Shown here piece after piece: positions 8,326 through 16,717 of a stretch of 64,000 nt of DNA. The DNA is taken from the NCBI RefSeq assembly GCF_004145405.1, contig NZ_SELQ01000009.1, positions 1-64,000 of the forward strand, given 5' to 3'. The notes under the pieces were generated by a model that was given only the letters and a program-made list of their open reading frames with translations, made no database searches and was not told where the DNA came from. This DNA is from Salipiger sp. IMCC34102. GTDB taxonomy: Bacteria > Pseudomonadota > Alphaproteobacteria > Rhodobacterales > Rhodobacteraceae. How positions within the stretch are numbered: position 1 is the first letter of the stretch; every line of letters begins with the position of its first letter. The translations under genes and the position numbers were made by a program.

Positions 8326-9233
8326 TCGCCTTCTCCGACCTGTGCAGCAGCCATGATTGTTGCGCGGAAACGTCCCGGAGCGCCGGCCATCTCCGCCCTG
8401 ATTTTGTTGAGGGATTGCCCGGGGAACGCCATGTCCAGCCAGTTCCTGACCTGATCCCCCACCGAGCCCTCGACACAGTCAGCGAGCGCCTCGTCGCAAT
8501 CGGGCATGGCGACAACGTTCTCGATCATCTGGGACATCACATCCCCCAGCACCGCCTGGACCGTCGCCGGATCACCCGCGACGAAGCGCTCGCAGAGTTC
8601 GGTGTTGTCGGCGTTCACGTAGACCCGCACGGCACCGCCGAAGTCGGCGTCAAGCAAGCCGCTGCGCCAATGCACATACCAAGGTGCCGAGGCATGCGGC
8701 TGGCCGGTGAATGCCGACGCGAAACTGATGGTCTCGAGTGGGAAGCGTGCTGCTCCGCCATCCTCGAGCAGGATGTCCTTGCGGTCTGTCCAGAGTCTGG
8801 CGCCCGTCATTGCCGGCGAAAGCACACCGGGACTGACAGGCTCTGCATCCAGCACGATCCCTGCCTCCAGCAGAAGGCGCCCGGACAAGCGCGATCCCGT
8901 CACGACAGCACGGGCCTCGAATTCGGGGGCGGAAGGCACAAGCTTTCTCGTCTGGATTCGGTCCATTCTTCTGGGCATCTTCCCTGAGCCGGTTCCGGCT
9001 TTCAGGACAAGGGCCATCGAAAGCTGGTCGAGCGGAATGTCGAGCTGCGCCGCCGCCCGCTCGAAATCGATCTCGAAACCGACACTGACCTCCAGGTCCC
9101 GTTCATAATCCCAGCCTTCGAAGATATCGGTGGCCGGCACCAGCGGTTCACCCGGATCGCCGAGCCGCCACCCCATGAACCCCACTGAGGCCGGATCAAG
9201 ACGACTGAAGGGAAATGCAACACGCTGATTCAT
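8322..9233 (-). CDS. Uncharacterised protein, fourth gene of the MORC/Z1 operon
   Basis: A 303-aa protein beginning MNQRVAFPFSRLDPASVGFMGW that I cannot place in a named family. The N-terminal half is beta-rich and acidic, the C-terminal half helical. No catalytic signature, signal peptide or membrane segment is seen. It overlaps the MORC ATPase stop by four bases (ATGA at 9230-9233) and the next gene by four bases, so it is translationally coupled on both sides. It is probably an obligatory partner of the ATPase; an adaptor or DNA-recognition role is a guess. Confidence 0.65.
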   Translation of the reverse strand: MNQRVAFPFSRLDPASVGFMGWRLGDPGEPLVPATDIFEGWDYERDLEVSVGFEIDFERAAAQLDIPLDQLSMALVLKAGTGSGKMPRRMDRIQTRKLVPSAPEFEARAVVTGSRLSGRLLLEAGIVLDAEPVSPGVLSPAMTGARLWTDRKDILLEDGGAARFPLETISFASAFTGQPHASAPWYVHWRSGLLDADFGGAVRVYVNADNTELCERFVAGDPATVQAVLGDVMSQMIENVVAMPDCDEALADCVEGSVGDQVRNWLDMAFPGQSLNKIRAEMAGAPGRFRATIMAAAQVGEGE

Positions 9234-11062
9234 GTGCCCGCCTCCTCAAGCGACAGCCGCAACCCGATGGCCGCCTCTTCGGGCACGGGCACCCTGCAGA
9301 CGACCCTGCCCGCCATGGTGCCGATTGCCATGCTCTCGCCCGGCTCCGTAGCGTCCGCGACGGTGAGGTCGAGGACCTGCCCGGTAAAGCCGACGTCCAC
9401 ATCATCCGGAGATGCGATACCCCCGTCCATGACCAGGTGCGGCACGGCCTTCAGGACAAGGTCTGTTGATCGTCCATCGTTCGACAGATCCGCTTCGAAG
9501 ACGGCGATCTTCCGCCCGGCATCGATTTCCAGATGTGAGAAGCGGGGCGAAGACACTCTTGTCCGTTTCGTCGTTCCACCTCCGCCGCCTCCGGTTCGGC
9601 GGCCGGGGCCCTTGGCCGATCCCCCCTCCAGCAACCGGCCCATGAGCGTCGCTGTGGCCGCGAGGGACTGTCCCTTTTCTTCCGACTGTCCTGAAGCGGA
9701 CAGCGGATTGGCGAAGGTGCGCGCGGCCTCGTTGATCCGCTTCAGTCCGACATTCACGAAGGTCTTCGAGCGTCCTTTGGGAAGGTTGTCAGGAATCCAG
9801 TCGTCGTGCGCCGGTGGTTCGGCGTCGGCGAATGCCGCTTCGACCTCGTCGTCATCCGAGCAGACGAAAACGCCCCCCCATTCGAACCGTGCATCCGAGA
9901 ACGCCTCGCCTTCGACATACTTGACGACCAGCTCGACCGGCCGCATCAGCGCGATGTGGCTGGCCTGTTTCGGGAACGGGCTATGGGCACGCAGTGCGGC
10001 CGGATTCCGATCGGAGCGCAACCCCTTGACCATGGCAATCCGGCCCAGATCCATGGCCGGACGCTGGCTGCGGACGATCTGGCCGCCACCTGACCTGATG
10101 TCCGAAAGCGCCCGGGCGAAATGATCGAGCGGCGGATAGTCTTCCGGATCGGGAACGTGGATATTCTGTCCCTCCACGTCGATGGACACCGAGAGCTTCC
10201 GATGACCCGGCGTGTCCCTGCACATCCTCGGCCAGAAATTCCAAAGGACGGTCTCGAGCAGATGCGGACCGACTGGGAGCCGCTCATCCTCTTCGTCTTC
10301 CTCATCGAGGCGGGGCGAGACGATCATGATCGTCGTCCCTGTCGCTTCGGCGCTTCGTTCGGGCAGACCGAGCAAGCCTGCCAGACGAATAGCCTCATCC
10401 CCTGAGAACGGCTCCACTCCGCTCGTACCGTCGAGACTTCCCCACCAGTGTCGCCCAGTAAATCGCTTCCGCACATCACCTTCGATCGCCGCGAAGGTTC
10501 CGCCAAGGCGGCATGCCATGAGCCTGCGAACCGGAAGGCCGTCGCAGGTCGTCTGGCTGTCGACGAGAATTGTCGAGTGGCGGCTCAACGCATAAAGCGA
10601 CGTCTTTCCGTAACCATATGTTCCACCGCCATGATGGGTGTCGCGGGCGGCGCCGACATTCCGCATGAAATTCACGAAATCCGGATCTTCCGGCCCATCT
10701 GCCACAAGGTCCGCTCGGGTTGGCCCCGAAAGCCCGCTTGTCCCGAAATCAGCGATCTCGAAGACTTCGAGGCTTTCTCCCATCAGCTCCTCCTGAAGAA
10801 GAGCAGCGTCGGCGTCCTTCGGAATTTCCGCGAACACGCGACCGCGGAGCGCAGCGAATTCCTCGCCCCGAAGAACCCGGCTTCGCAGCATAACCTTCGG
10901 TCCTTGGTCCGGCAGCGTGGCGTCCATCGAGTTCTGCAACGCTTCGCGGATAACCGTCTGCAGAAGGCCGAGCGCCGGCCGCCCGAGAAGGCGTCTGAAG
11001 CCCTCGCCGGTAATATTTCCCGTCGTGGCGAAAGGTTCGCTGTAGAGCTCCATCGACTTCAT
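9230..11062 (-). CDS. MORC/MutL-like GHKL ATPase of a predicted restriction system
   Basis: A 610-aa ATPase with the three GHKL boxes: N box REALQNSMDA (E40, N44), G1 box IADFGTSGLSG (D105) and G2 box GGGTYGYGKTS (145-155). Spacing fits the MORC/Hsp90/MutL superfamily, in which ATP binding dimerises the protein to clamp DNA. The C-terminal half has no family I recognise; a Gly-rich linker (TGGGGGGTTKR) lies at about 490-500. The gene is third of five in a coupled operon, overlapping its neighbours by four bases on each side. By analogy with MORC-linked restriction-modification systems predicted by comparative genomics, it is likely the clamp or motor controlling the nuclease. Confidence 0.85.
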   Translation of the reverse strand: MKSMELYSEPFATTGNITGEGFRRLLGRPALGLLQTVIREALQNSMDATLPDQGPKVMLRSRVLRGEEFAALRGRVFAEIPKDADAALLQEELMGESLEVFEIADFGTSGLSGPTRADLVADGPEDPDFVNFMRNVGAARDTHHGGGTYGYGKTSLYALSRHSTILVDSQTTCDGLPVRRLMACRLGGTFAAIEGDVRKRFTGRHWWGSLDGTSGVEPFSGDEAIRLAGLLGLPERSAEATGTTIMIVSPRLDEEDEEDERLPVGPHLLETVLWNFWPRMCRDTPGHRKLSVSIDVEGQNIHVPDPEDYPPLDHFARALSDIRSGGGQIVRSQRPAMDLGRIAMVKGLRSDRNPAALRAHSPFPKQASHIALMRPVELVVKYVEGEAFSDARFEWGGVFVCSDDDEVEAAFADAEPPAHDDWIPDNLPKGRSKTFVNVGLKRINEAARTFANPLSASGQSEEKGQSLAATATLMGRLLEGGSAKGPGRRTGGGGGGTTKRTRVSSPRFSHLEIDAGRKIAVFEADLSNDGRSTDLVLKAVPHLVMDGGIASPDDVDVGFTGQVLDLTVADATEPGESMAIGTMAGRVVCRVPVPEEAAIGLRLSLEEAGT

Positions 11063-12057
11063 TCCGCAAATCCTTTCAACACGCTTTCCATATCCTCGTG
11101 GGGAACAAGAAAGTCGCGAGCATGCGAAAGATCAATTTCATAGGAAAGCCTCGCGACACCTGCCGGCAAGACACCGGCCGAGAAATCACCGGGCGTCAGT
11201 CGCGGAAACCCCGGCTCTACGCGATAGATGTCCAAGCCTTCGAAAGAGAAACGCGTACGGTTCCACCTGTCGTCATCAGGCGCGTCGCACCCCAGCTTGC
11301 CCAGAGCCTCGGTCAGACGGTGGGAGTCGGCACCAGCCTCGATGATCGACTTGCACAGACCGGATACAGACAGGTTACCCTCCTCAGCCCTTTCCAGGCG
11401 AACGTGCGTCAGAAGAAGTGTGCCCCCCCCCGGCGGATCGAGCTGCAGTATCCCATTGATGCCCAGACGCCCGGCATCCGCACGTCCCGACGTCTTCACC
11501 TCCAGCGCACGGTCACCGCTCCGGAAGTCGTGTCGCTGGCCGAAGGGCCCGGTCCACGATGAAATGGCGCCAGGCTTCAGATCCACAATCCGTTTCAGGA
11601 TCAGCAACTCGCCGACCAACCCCATGACCTCTGCCGACGACGGATCCTTGCGGCCACGGCCCATCAGAAGTGCCCTGAAATCCGATATCGTTCCCGACAC
11701 GGCCTTGGCAGGCGCCTGCCCGTCGCGAAGTCTGATCAGGATTTCACCTGCCAGCTCCGCAAAGACGTTGTCGAGCTTTCGGTCGGAAACCATCACGTCG
11801 ATGAAGGACACAGAGCTTCCGTCCATAGTGAACGTGCTAACGTCGGCGAACAGGTTCGGCCCTGATCCCAGATCCTTCGGCGGTGATCTTCTGCCGAAAG
11901 GAACAAGCAAGCGCGGCTCGCCCTCCGGCCCCACGGCATACAGGGCCGGACCGTATCCCGTCTCGACGCGGCTGTTCAGGGTCGGCACCTCGAGCCGTCC
12001 GTCACCTCCACCGGTCGACCTCAAACGGCTCCAGAACTCCCGTGCGCCGTCAGGCAT
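11059..12057 (-). CDS. PD-(D/E)XK motif endonuclease (DUF4420 type)
   Basis: A 332-aa predicted nuclease. The start at 12057 (MPDGAREFW) is chosen because it overlaps the helicase stop by eight bases; the frame is open upstream only as a shadow of the helicase. The core shows an acidic helix Glu150 (MGLVGELLIL), Asp177 (QRHDFRSGD) and the E-x-K dyad Glu186-Lys188 (ALEVKTSG), the order and spacing of a PD-(D/E)XK site. It matches the DUF4420 family found with Z1 proteins. It is second in the operon and is the obvious cleavage subunit, cutting DNA that lacks the cognate methylation or bears another non-self mark. Confidence 0.8.
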   Translation of the reverse strand: MPDGAREFWSRLRSTGGGDGRLEVPTLNSRVETGYGPALYAVGPEGEPRLLVPFGRRSPPKDLGSGPNLFADVSTFTMDGSSVSFIDVMVSDRKLDNVFAELAGEILIRLRDGQAPAKAVSGTISDFRALLMGRGRKDPSSAEVMGLVGELLILKRIVDLKPGAISSWTGPFGQRHDFRSGDRALEVKTSGRADAGRLGINGILQLDPPGGGTLLLTHVRLERAEEGNLSVSGLCKSIIEAGADSHRLTEALGKLGCDAPDDDRWNRTRFSFEGLDIYRVEPGFPRLTPGDFSAGVLPAGVARLSYEIDLSHARDFLVPHEDMESVLKGFAE

Positions 12058-14674
12058 CCTGAGGCTCCCGTGGTTCGCCGATTTCCTCCAACTCGTCCTC
12101 TTCGAACTGATCCGCGGCCGGTGCATCCAGTTCCACAGCGAAGTAGCCGCCCGAGCGATCCTTCTGCCCCGGAAAGACGATACCGAACCCCATGACATCC
12201 TCGACTGCGTCGAGAGGAACACGCGTCTTCGTTGGCCCCTTTGGTGGAGATTTGCCATCGATCGGGTAAAGCAGCAGTAAGGGCACCTTGGGCCGAAGGG
12301 ATTTCAGGTTCGTCCAGTCTTCCTTTCCGTCGAATTCGGCTATGCGTTCGGGCTCTGCATCGACAAGAATGTCCCGTTTGGACATAAGCGCCTTGATGTC
12401 CGCATAGTGATCGGGCGACGCCTCCAGCCGCGAACGGCGTATCGTCCGGACCTGTCCAAGTTCACCGAGTTCCCGCGTTGAGCTCGTGTCGCTCCGCGGT
12501 TGCATGACGGCGACGTTCCAAGGTCCGAATGTCTCTCCCATCTCGTCAAGATATCCGAGAAGATGCGGCTTCTTCAGATCCATGTGCTCATTGCAGATGT
12601 CGGTTGCCACGATGAAGCTTCGGATCGCTTCGAAAGGCACCTGTCTGAAAAGCACGTGGCTCCCCTCGTCCGCTCTCGTCGCGGCCACCTCGGCGCACGC
12701 GTCGACGAGGTTTGCTGCAGCGCGCCAGTTGCCCCGCAGAATATCCGCTTTCCGGTGATCAAAGCGGATCGTCTGAACATGCTGGCCGTCGTAGCTCATG
12801 CTGGTCCGATGAACGTGTTTCATCTTTGCGGCCGACGTGATGGCCATGCCGGGAATCGACCGGACCTTAACGGCGAACTGCATCGGCGTCAGATTGCGGG
12901 TGTTGTATTCGGCGATGTCGTCCCTGATCTCCTCTTCAATTCGCGCCAAGGCCCGAAAATTCGCGATCAGGTCCGCAGTGGTCCACAGCCGCGGAAGGTC
13001 GTCGTAACCAGGCCGGTATCCGAACCAGCGCCCCATCTGGAGAAGCGTATCGTATTGCTTCGAGGTCCTCAGGAAATAGGACACTGTCAGACCCTCGAGA
13101 GTCAGGCCGCGCGCCAGGACCGTGCCTCCGACCACGATGCAAGTGACGGGACCGTTCTCGTAGTCGAGCCGCCGATCGCTTTTTCCGTTTTCGACCGGGA
13201 AGGTCAGCGCGGCCAGAACATCCGGCAGATAGTCACGGACGGTCTCGAGACTCTCCGGAATCCGGTCCGCGCCCGGAGGCGCCGTGCGCTCGACCTCGTC
13301 AAGGAAAAGCGCGTCGAACCGTGCGCCCGTCTCTCCGGAACCGGAAACGATGTCGGGGCCATGCGTTTCGATCCAGTTTCTGATCAGGTCGGACATGTAA
13401 TCGTGCTGGGCAACATACTGCGACGAGTGAACCAGCATCGACATGTGCTTGTCCTGATGCCCACGTGACCGCCGGATCGCGCAACTGGCGAGGAACCACA
13501 TGATCGCATTCTCGAGGCTTGCCGTCATGATCGGACGGAAGCTTTCCTTCTCGTCGTTTCTGGTTGGTCGGATCAGGTCCGGGTCTTCCTTGGCAAGCAG
13601 CCGCACCATGTCGCGACCGTCGTCTTCCTCTTCGGCCGAGTCGCTTCCGAATACTTCTGCCGCCCCGAAGTAACCGATCGGTTTCTCGAGCGCCGTGATA
13701 AAGTCGGCAGGATACAGATCATCCAGATCCTCCTGATTGAACGGGAACGGATCGATGAAAACATTCGCGAACGGTGTCGCGGTATACCCGACATACGAGA
13801 CTGCCGGTAGCTCGGCCAAGACTTGCCGGATCGCCTCGTTGATCCGGGTCATGTCGAAATCCCCCCTCGATGAATTGACGGATGCCTGATCGCATTCGTC
13901 ATCGATCAGCAGAACCTTTAGCTTGTCCATGACGATCTTCGGGGTCTTCCTGATCGTCTTACGTAGGGCACGGAGGCGGCTGACCTCTTTCTTCATCACG
14001 ATGAGCTGCGCATGACCCTCATGCGGCATCGTGAAGGCGCCGTTGGCAGGATGGCTGAAGTCACCATTTTCGTCGCTGGTGGTATACAGCTCCCACAGGT
14101 GCCTGTGCCTTCCGACAACGTCCTTGGCAAAGCGATCCTGGGTCTGCTTCCTGAGCTTGTTCGTCACGCCGCCCAGTACGATGATCAGGTTGTAGCCAGC
14201 ATCGACGGCCTTCGCTATCACGGCCGTCATGTTGGCCGTCTTTCCGGATTGGACATAGCCAACGACAAGCCCACGGCATCGAAACTGATCCTTCGCGGGG
14301 TTGTCGAGGAGTGAAACCACTTCATTGGACGCTTCATCCAGCGACCGGATCGTCTCTTCGGCCCAGCCTTTCGTGTTCAGAAGATAGGCGTGAAGTGCAG
14401 GCCAATGACGATCGTTGCCTCGAGGACCGTCATACCACTTTTCCCGATCCGCGATTATGGAGTTCTTCCGGAGGATCACGACATCCTGCTCCGTTGCTCG
14501 CACCCGCTGCACTGCCTCATCGAGGTCCGAGATCATTTGCTCGGTGAAACTCATGCCCCAGCTCTCGAGGTTCTCTCTCACTGCCGCTGCAACCTGTTCC
14601 AAGTTGTCGTAGTTCGACTTGCGGTCTCGAATTTCCTTTTCGAACTTGAGAACCTGTGGTGACGCGTTTGTCAT
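12050..14674 (-). CDS. Z1-domain SF2 helicase/translocase
   Basis: An 874-aa superfamily 2 ATPase and first gene of the minus-strand operon. Walker A is GYVQSGKT (139-146), Walker B LLIDDECD (258-262 for DDECD), motif III is SYVGYTATPF, and an arginine-finger motif QMGRWFGYR follows GGTVLARGLTLEG, so the helicase core is complete. The DDECD and QMGRWFGYR variants are typical of the Z1 family. It should translocate on or remodel DNA and feed the PD-(D/E)XK nuclease encoded next. Upstream are an A-rich leader and a small inverted repeat where a promoter is expected. Confidence 0.88.
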   Translation of the reverse strand: MTNASPQVLKFEKEIRDRKSNYDNLEQVAAAVRENLESWGMSFTEQMISDLDEAVQRVRATEQDVVILRKNSIIADREKWYDGPRGNDRHWPALHAYLLNTKGWAEETIRSLDEASNEVVSLLDNPAKDQFRCRGLVVGYVQSGKTANMTAVIAKAVDAGYNLIIVLGGVTNKLRKQTQDRFAKDVVGRHRHLWELYTTSDENGDFSHPANGAFTMPHEGHAQLIVMKKEVSRLRALRKTIRKTPKIVMDKLKVLLIDDECDQASVNSSRGDFDMTRINEAIRQVLAELPAVSYVGYTATPFANVFIDPFPFNQEDLDDLYPADFITALEKPIGYFGAAEVFGSDSAEEEDDGRDMVRLLAKEDPDLIRPTRNDEKESFRPIMTASLENAIMWFLASCAIRRSRGHQDKHMSMLVHSSQYVAQHDYMSDLIRNWIETHGPDIVSGSGETGARFDALFLDEVERTAPPGADRIPESLETVRDYLPDVLAALTFPVENGKSDRRLDYENGPVTCIVVGGTVLARGLTLEGLTVSYFLRTSKQYDTLLQMGRWFGYRPGYDDLPRLWTTADLIANFRALARIEEEIRDDIAEYNTRNLTPMQFAVKVRSIPGMAITSAAKMKHVHRTSMSYDGQHVQTIRFDHRKADILRGNWRAAANLVDACAEVAATRADEGSHVLFRQVPFEAIRSFIVATDICNEHMDLKKPHLLGYLDEMGETFGPWNVAVMQPRSDTSSTRELGELGQVRTIRRSRLEASPDHYADIKALMSKRDILVDAEPERIAEFDGKEDWTNLKSLRPKVPLLLLYPIDGKSPPKGPTKTRVPLDAVEDVMGFGIVFPGQKDRSGGYFAVELDAPAADQFEEDELEEIGEPREPQDA

Positions 14675-14712
14675 GATACTGCCCTTCTCAAATCTTTTTT
14701 TAATTACTTCTG

Positions 14713-14736
14713 CTTGATCCCCGCGGACGAATCAAG
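14713..14736. promoter_or_regulatory. Inverted repeat upstream of the Z1 operon
   Basis: CTTGAT (14713-14718) and ATCAAG (14731-14736) form 6-base arms around a 12-base spacer, 39 bases before the helicase start and next to an AT-rich stretch (14690-14706) unusual for this GC-rich DNA. It is a candidate operator of the defence operon; short arms make chance likely. Confidence 0.25.
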
Positions 14737-14977
14737 CGACGGGGATTGCCAGTCCTGATTTCATCCCAGTGATGTGCCGATAATGAAGCCGAATTGGCCG
14801 AGTTCTATTAAAGACGTTATATCCTTTGTATCCTGCTCTGACGATCAAGCTCATGCAACCGTAGCTGCCCCGCCCGCCTGATAAGGAAAGCATCGAAGAA
14901 GCGCTGTTGTATCGACGACTACACCATTCCAATTCCACCGCATGCAAGTTCCGAATGACCTCGCCCCTGAAGTCGAC

Positions 14978-15190
14978 GAGGCGGCGGTTTTGGGTAAACA
15001 TGTTCGCGTGTCCGGCTCGCCCCATCTCGGCGATCAGTGACAGGGCCTCTGCCGAGCGGGCGTGATCGAAGGTCTCCTGGATGTCATCGGTCAGGAAGGC
15101 CGCGAAGCAACAGACAGAGGCACTGCTTGCCCACGCTGCGGCCGTTCTCGTCGGCCAGCGAGCCCTGCCTCTGCCCCCTCTACGCACTTG
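14978..15190 (-). pseudogene. Decayed C-terminal fragment of an SMC/YhaN-like ATPase
   Basis: On the minus strand, LTDDIQETFDHARSAEALSL and the following FTQNRRLVD (about 15097-14978) look like the Walker B/D-loop/H-loop end of RecF/SMC-type ATPases (usual form DDxxxxFDxxR...FTHHxxL). Just upstream, in a different frame, ADENGRSVGKQ resembles the segment preceding the signature motif in such proteins. The signature itself is missing and the frames do not join, so this is a deleted, frameshifted remnant, not a gene. The open frame continuing to 14732 has no similarity I recognise. It suggests that another island gene was lost at this edge. Confidence 0.4.
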
Positions 15191-15898
15191 GTGTCACCAC
15201 GAGGTACTTGCCCGGGCGACTCTTCTGTGGCACTCCTCCGAACATACGCAGAGAAGTCGCTCTCCAACACGTTGATTTCGTTAATGGTCTCCCGCCCCTA
15301 CCGCCGGAGCCAAATTTCCCTCGATTGACTGTCTATCGGATCGAGCATCTGGTACGTAAAAGTCATGGGGCCGCCCTAACCGCAAGCTGCGCCTTGCGCC
15401 CCGGCCAAGGCGGCACGTTCGGGTGGTGATCTCGATCGAAAAGCAAGCGCGTCATGCCCCGCGGGTGGTGTCATGGATATCGGCCTTGCGAGACCCGTAA
15501 ACCTGATGCTCCGGAAAACTGAGCGAAGCGGCACTGGCGGTCTAGCCTTCCGGAGATTTCACCGTGGTCCTGCGACAAGATGACTTGCGCGCAAGGCTAA
15601 AAACGTGATCGACGCGGCCCGTTGCGCCTTGCACCATGTGCGCAACGCCGTGAGCGGCGGGATCGGGCTCCGAAATACTGGACAGGCGTGCGCCATGTAT
15701 GCTCCACCGGGTATCAGAGCTTGATCGAATCTCGAGATGGGCGACATTTTCGCAAGGGAGGGGTGCGATGATGGGTCTTGCGCAAGGCGAGCCGGACGAT
15801 GCGCTTGCTGCCGTGGTCAATCCAGACCTCAAGAAACCTGCTTCTGCCTTCGGGAACTGCTCAACGGGCGGCTCTATCAGACGTCGGAGGAAGACACG
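15191..15898. other. Non-coding island/core junction
   Basis: About 700 bases without a gene I can support on either strand; open frames here are short with unnatural compositions. It probably contains the right edge of the island and, near its end, the promoter of the crotonase operon. No tRNA, att duplication or clear terminator was seen. Confidence 0.5.
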
Positions 15899-16717
15899 AT
15901 GACACCTGACGCCACCGCGATGACGGATGACCTCCTCCAGCGGCACGATACGGGCGGCGTCTGCGTTCTGACCTTGAACGCGCCCGGCTCGATTAATGCT
16001 CTGTCCGAGGCCATGCTGTCCGCCCTGTCCGCGGCATTCGACGCCATCGCCGCCGATGCCGACGTCAAGGCCGTCGTCCTGCGCTCGGGCGGCAGGCATT
16101 TCTGCGCGGGCCACAATCTCAAGGAGATGACCGCAAGGCGCTCGGACCCCGACGGGGGCTACCAGTATTTCCAGGATCTCTTCGCGCTCTGCTCGGCGAT
16201 GATGCTGCGGGTTGTGCGCCTGCCGCAGCCCGTGATCGCGGAGGTGCGCGGGATCGCGACCGCCGCCGGCTGCCAACTGGTCGCCTCCTGCGATCTTGCC
16301 GTGGCGGCCGAGGACGCGACCTTTGCCACCTCGGGTGTGAACATCGGCCTGTTCTGCTCCACCCCCATGGTGGCGCTGGGACGCAACGTGGCCGCCAAGC
16401 ACGCGATGGAGATGCTGCTTCTAGGCGACTTCCTGCCCGCCGCCCGCGTGGCCGAGATGGGCCTGGTGAACCGCGTGGTCCCGCTGGCCGAGCTCGAGGA
16501 CACCGCGATGGAACTGGCCCGCAGGATCGCCGAGAAGTCCCCCGCCGCCGTCAAGATCGGCAAGCGTGCCTTCTACGAACAGCGCGAGATGCCGCTGGAG
16601 GACGCCTATGCCTACGCCGGCCGTGTCATGGCCGAGAACATGATGGCCCGGGACGCCGAGGCGGGGATCGGTGCCTTCACCCGCAAGGAGCCCATGCCCG
16701 ACTGGACGGGCGAATGA
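15899..16717 (+). CDS. Crotonase-fold protein, ECHDC3-like, lacking both catalytic Glu
   Basis: A 272-aa enoyl-CoA hydratase/isomerase superfamily protein. The CoA-binding and oxyanion-hole segments are present (RHFCAGHNLKEM and GIATAAGCQLVASCD). The two glutamates of true hydratases are replaced: the first by Gln126 in GCQLVASCD, the second by Gly146 in FATSGVNIGLFCS. This FATxGVNxGLFCSTP pattern is that of the ECHDC3 group, whose reaction is poorly defined. The start at 15899 follows GGAGGA at 8 bases. Its stop overlaps the acyl-CoA synthetase start by four bases, so the two act together, perhaps on a CoA thioester made by the synthetase. Confidence 0.85.
   Translation: MTPDATAMTDDLLQRHDTGGVCVLTLNAPGSINALSEAMLSALSAAFDAIAADADVKAVVLRSGGRHFCAGHNLKEMTARRSDPDGGYQYFQDLFALCSAMMLRVVRLPQPVIAEVRGIATAAGCQLVASCDLAVAAEDATFATSGVNIGLFCSTPMVALGRNVAAKHAMEMLLLGDFLPAARVAEMGLVNRVVPLAELEDTAMELARRIAEKSPAAVKIGKRAFYEQREMPLEDAYAYAGRVMAENMMARDAEAGIGAFTRKEPMPDWTGE

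Noticed and set aside
14732-15187. 151-codon minus-strand frame as an intact gene
   Set aside because: Only its middle resembles an ATPase C terminus; the start and end do not, and an adjacent frame carries the preceding fragment. Treated as a remnant.
15899-16717. Calling the crotonase DmdD (methylthioacryloyl-CoA hydratase)
   Set aside because: Both catalytic glutamates are missing and the pattern is ECHDC3-like.
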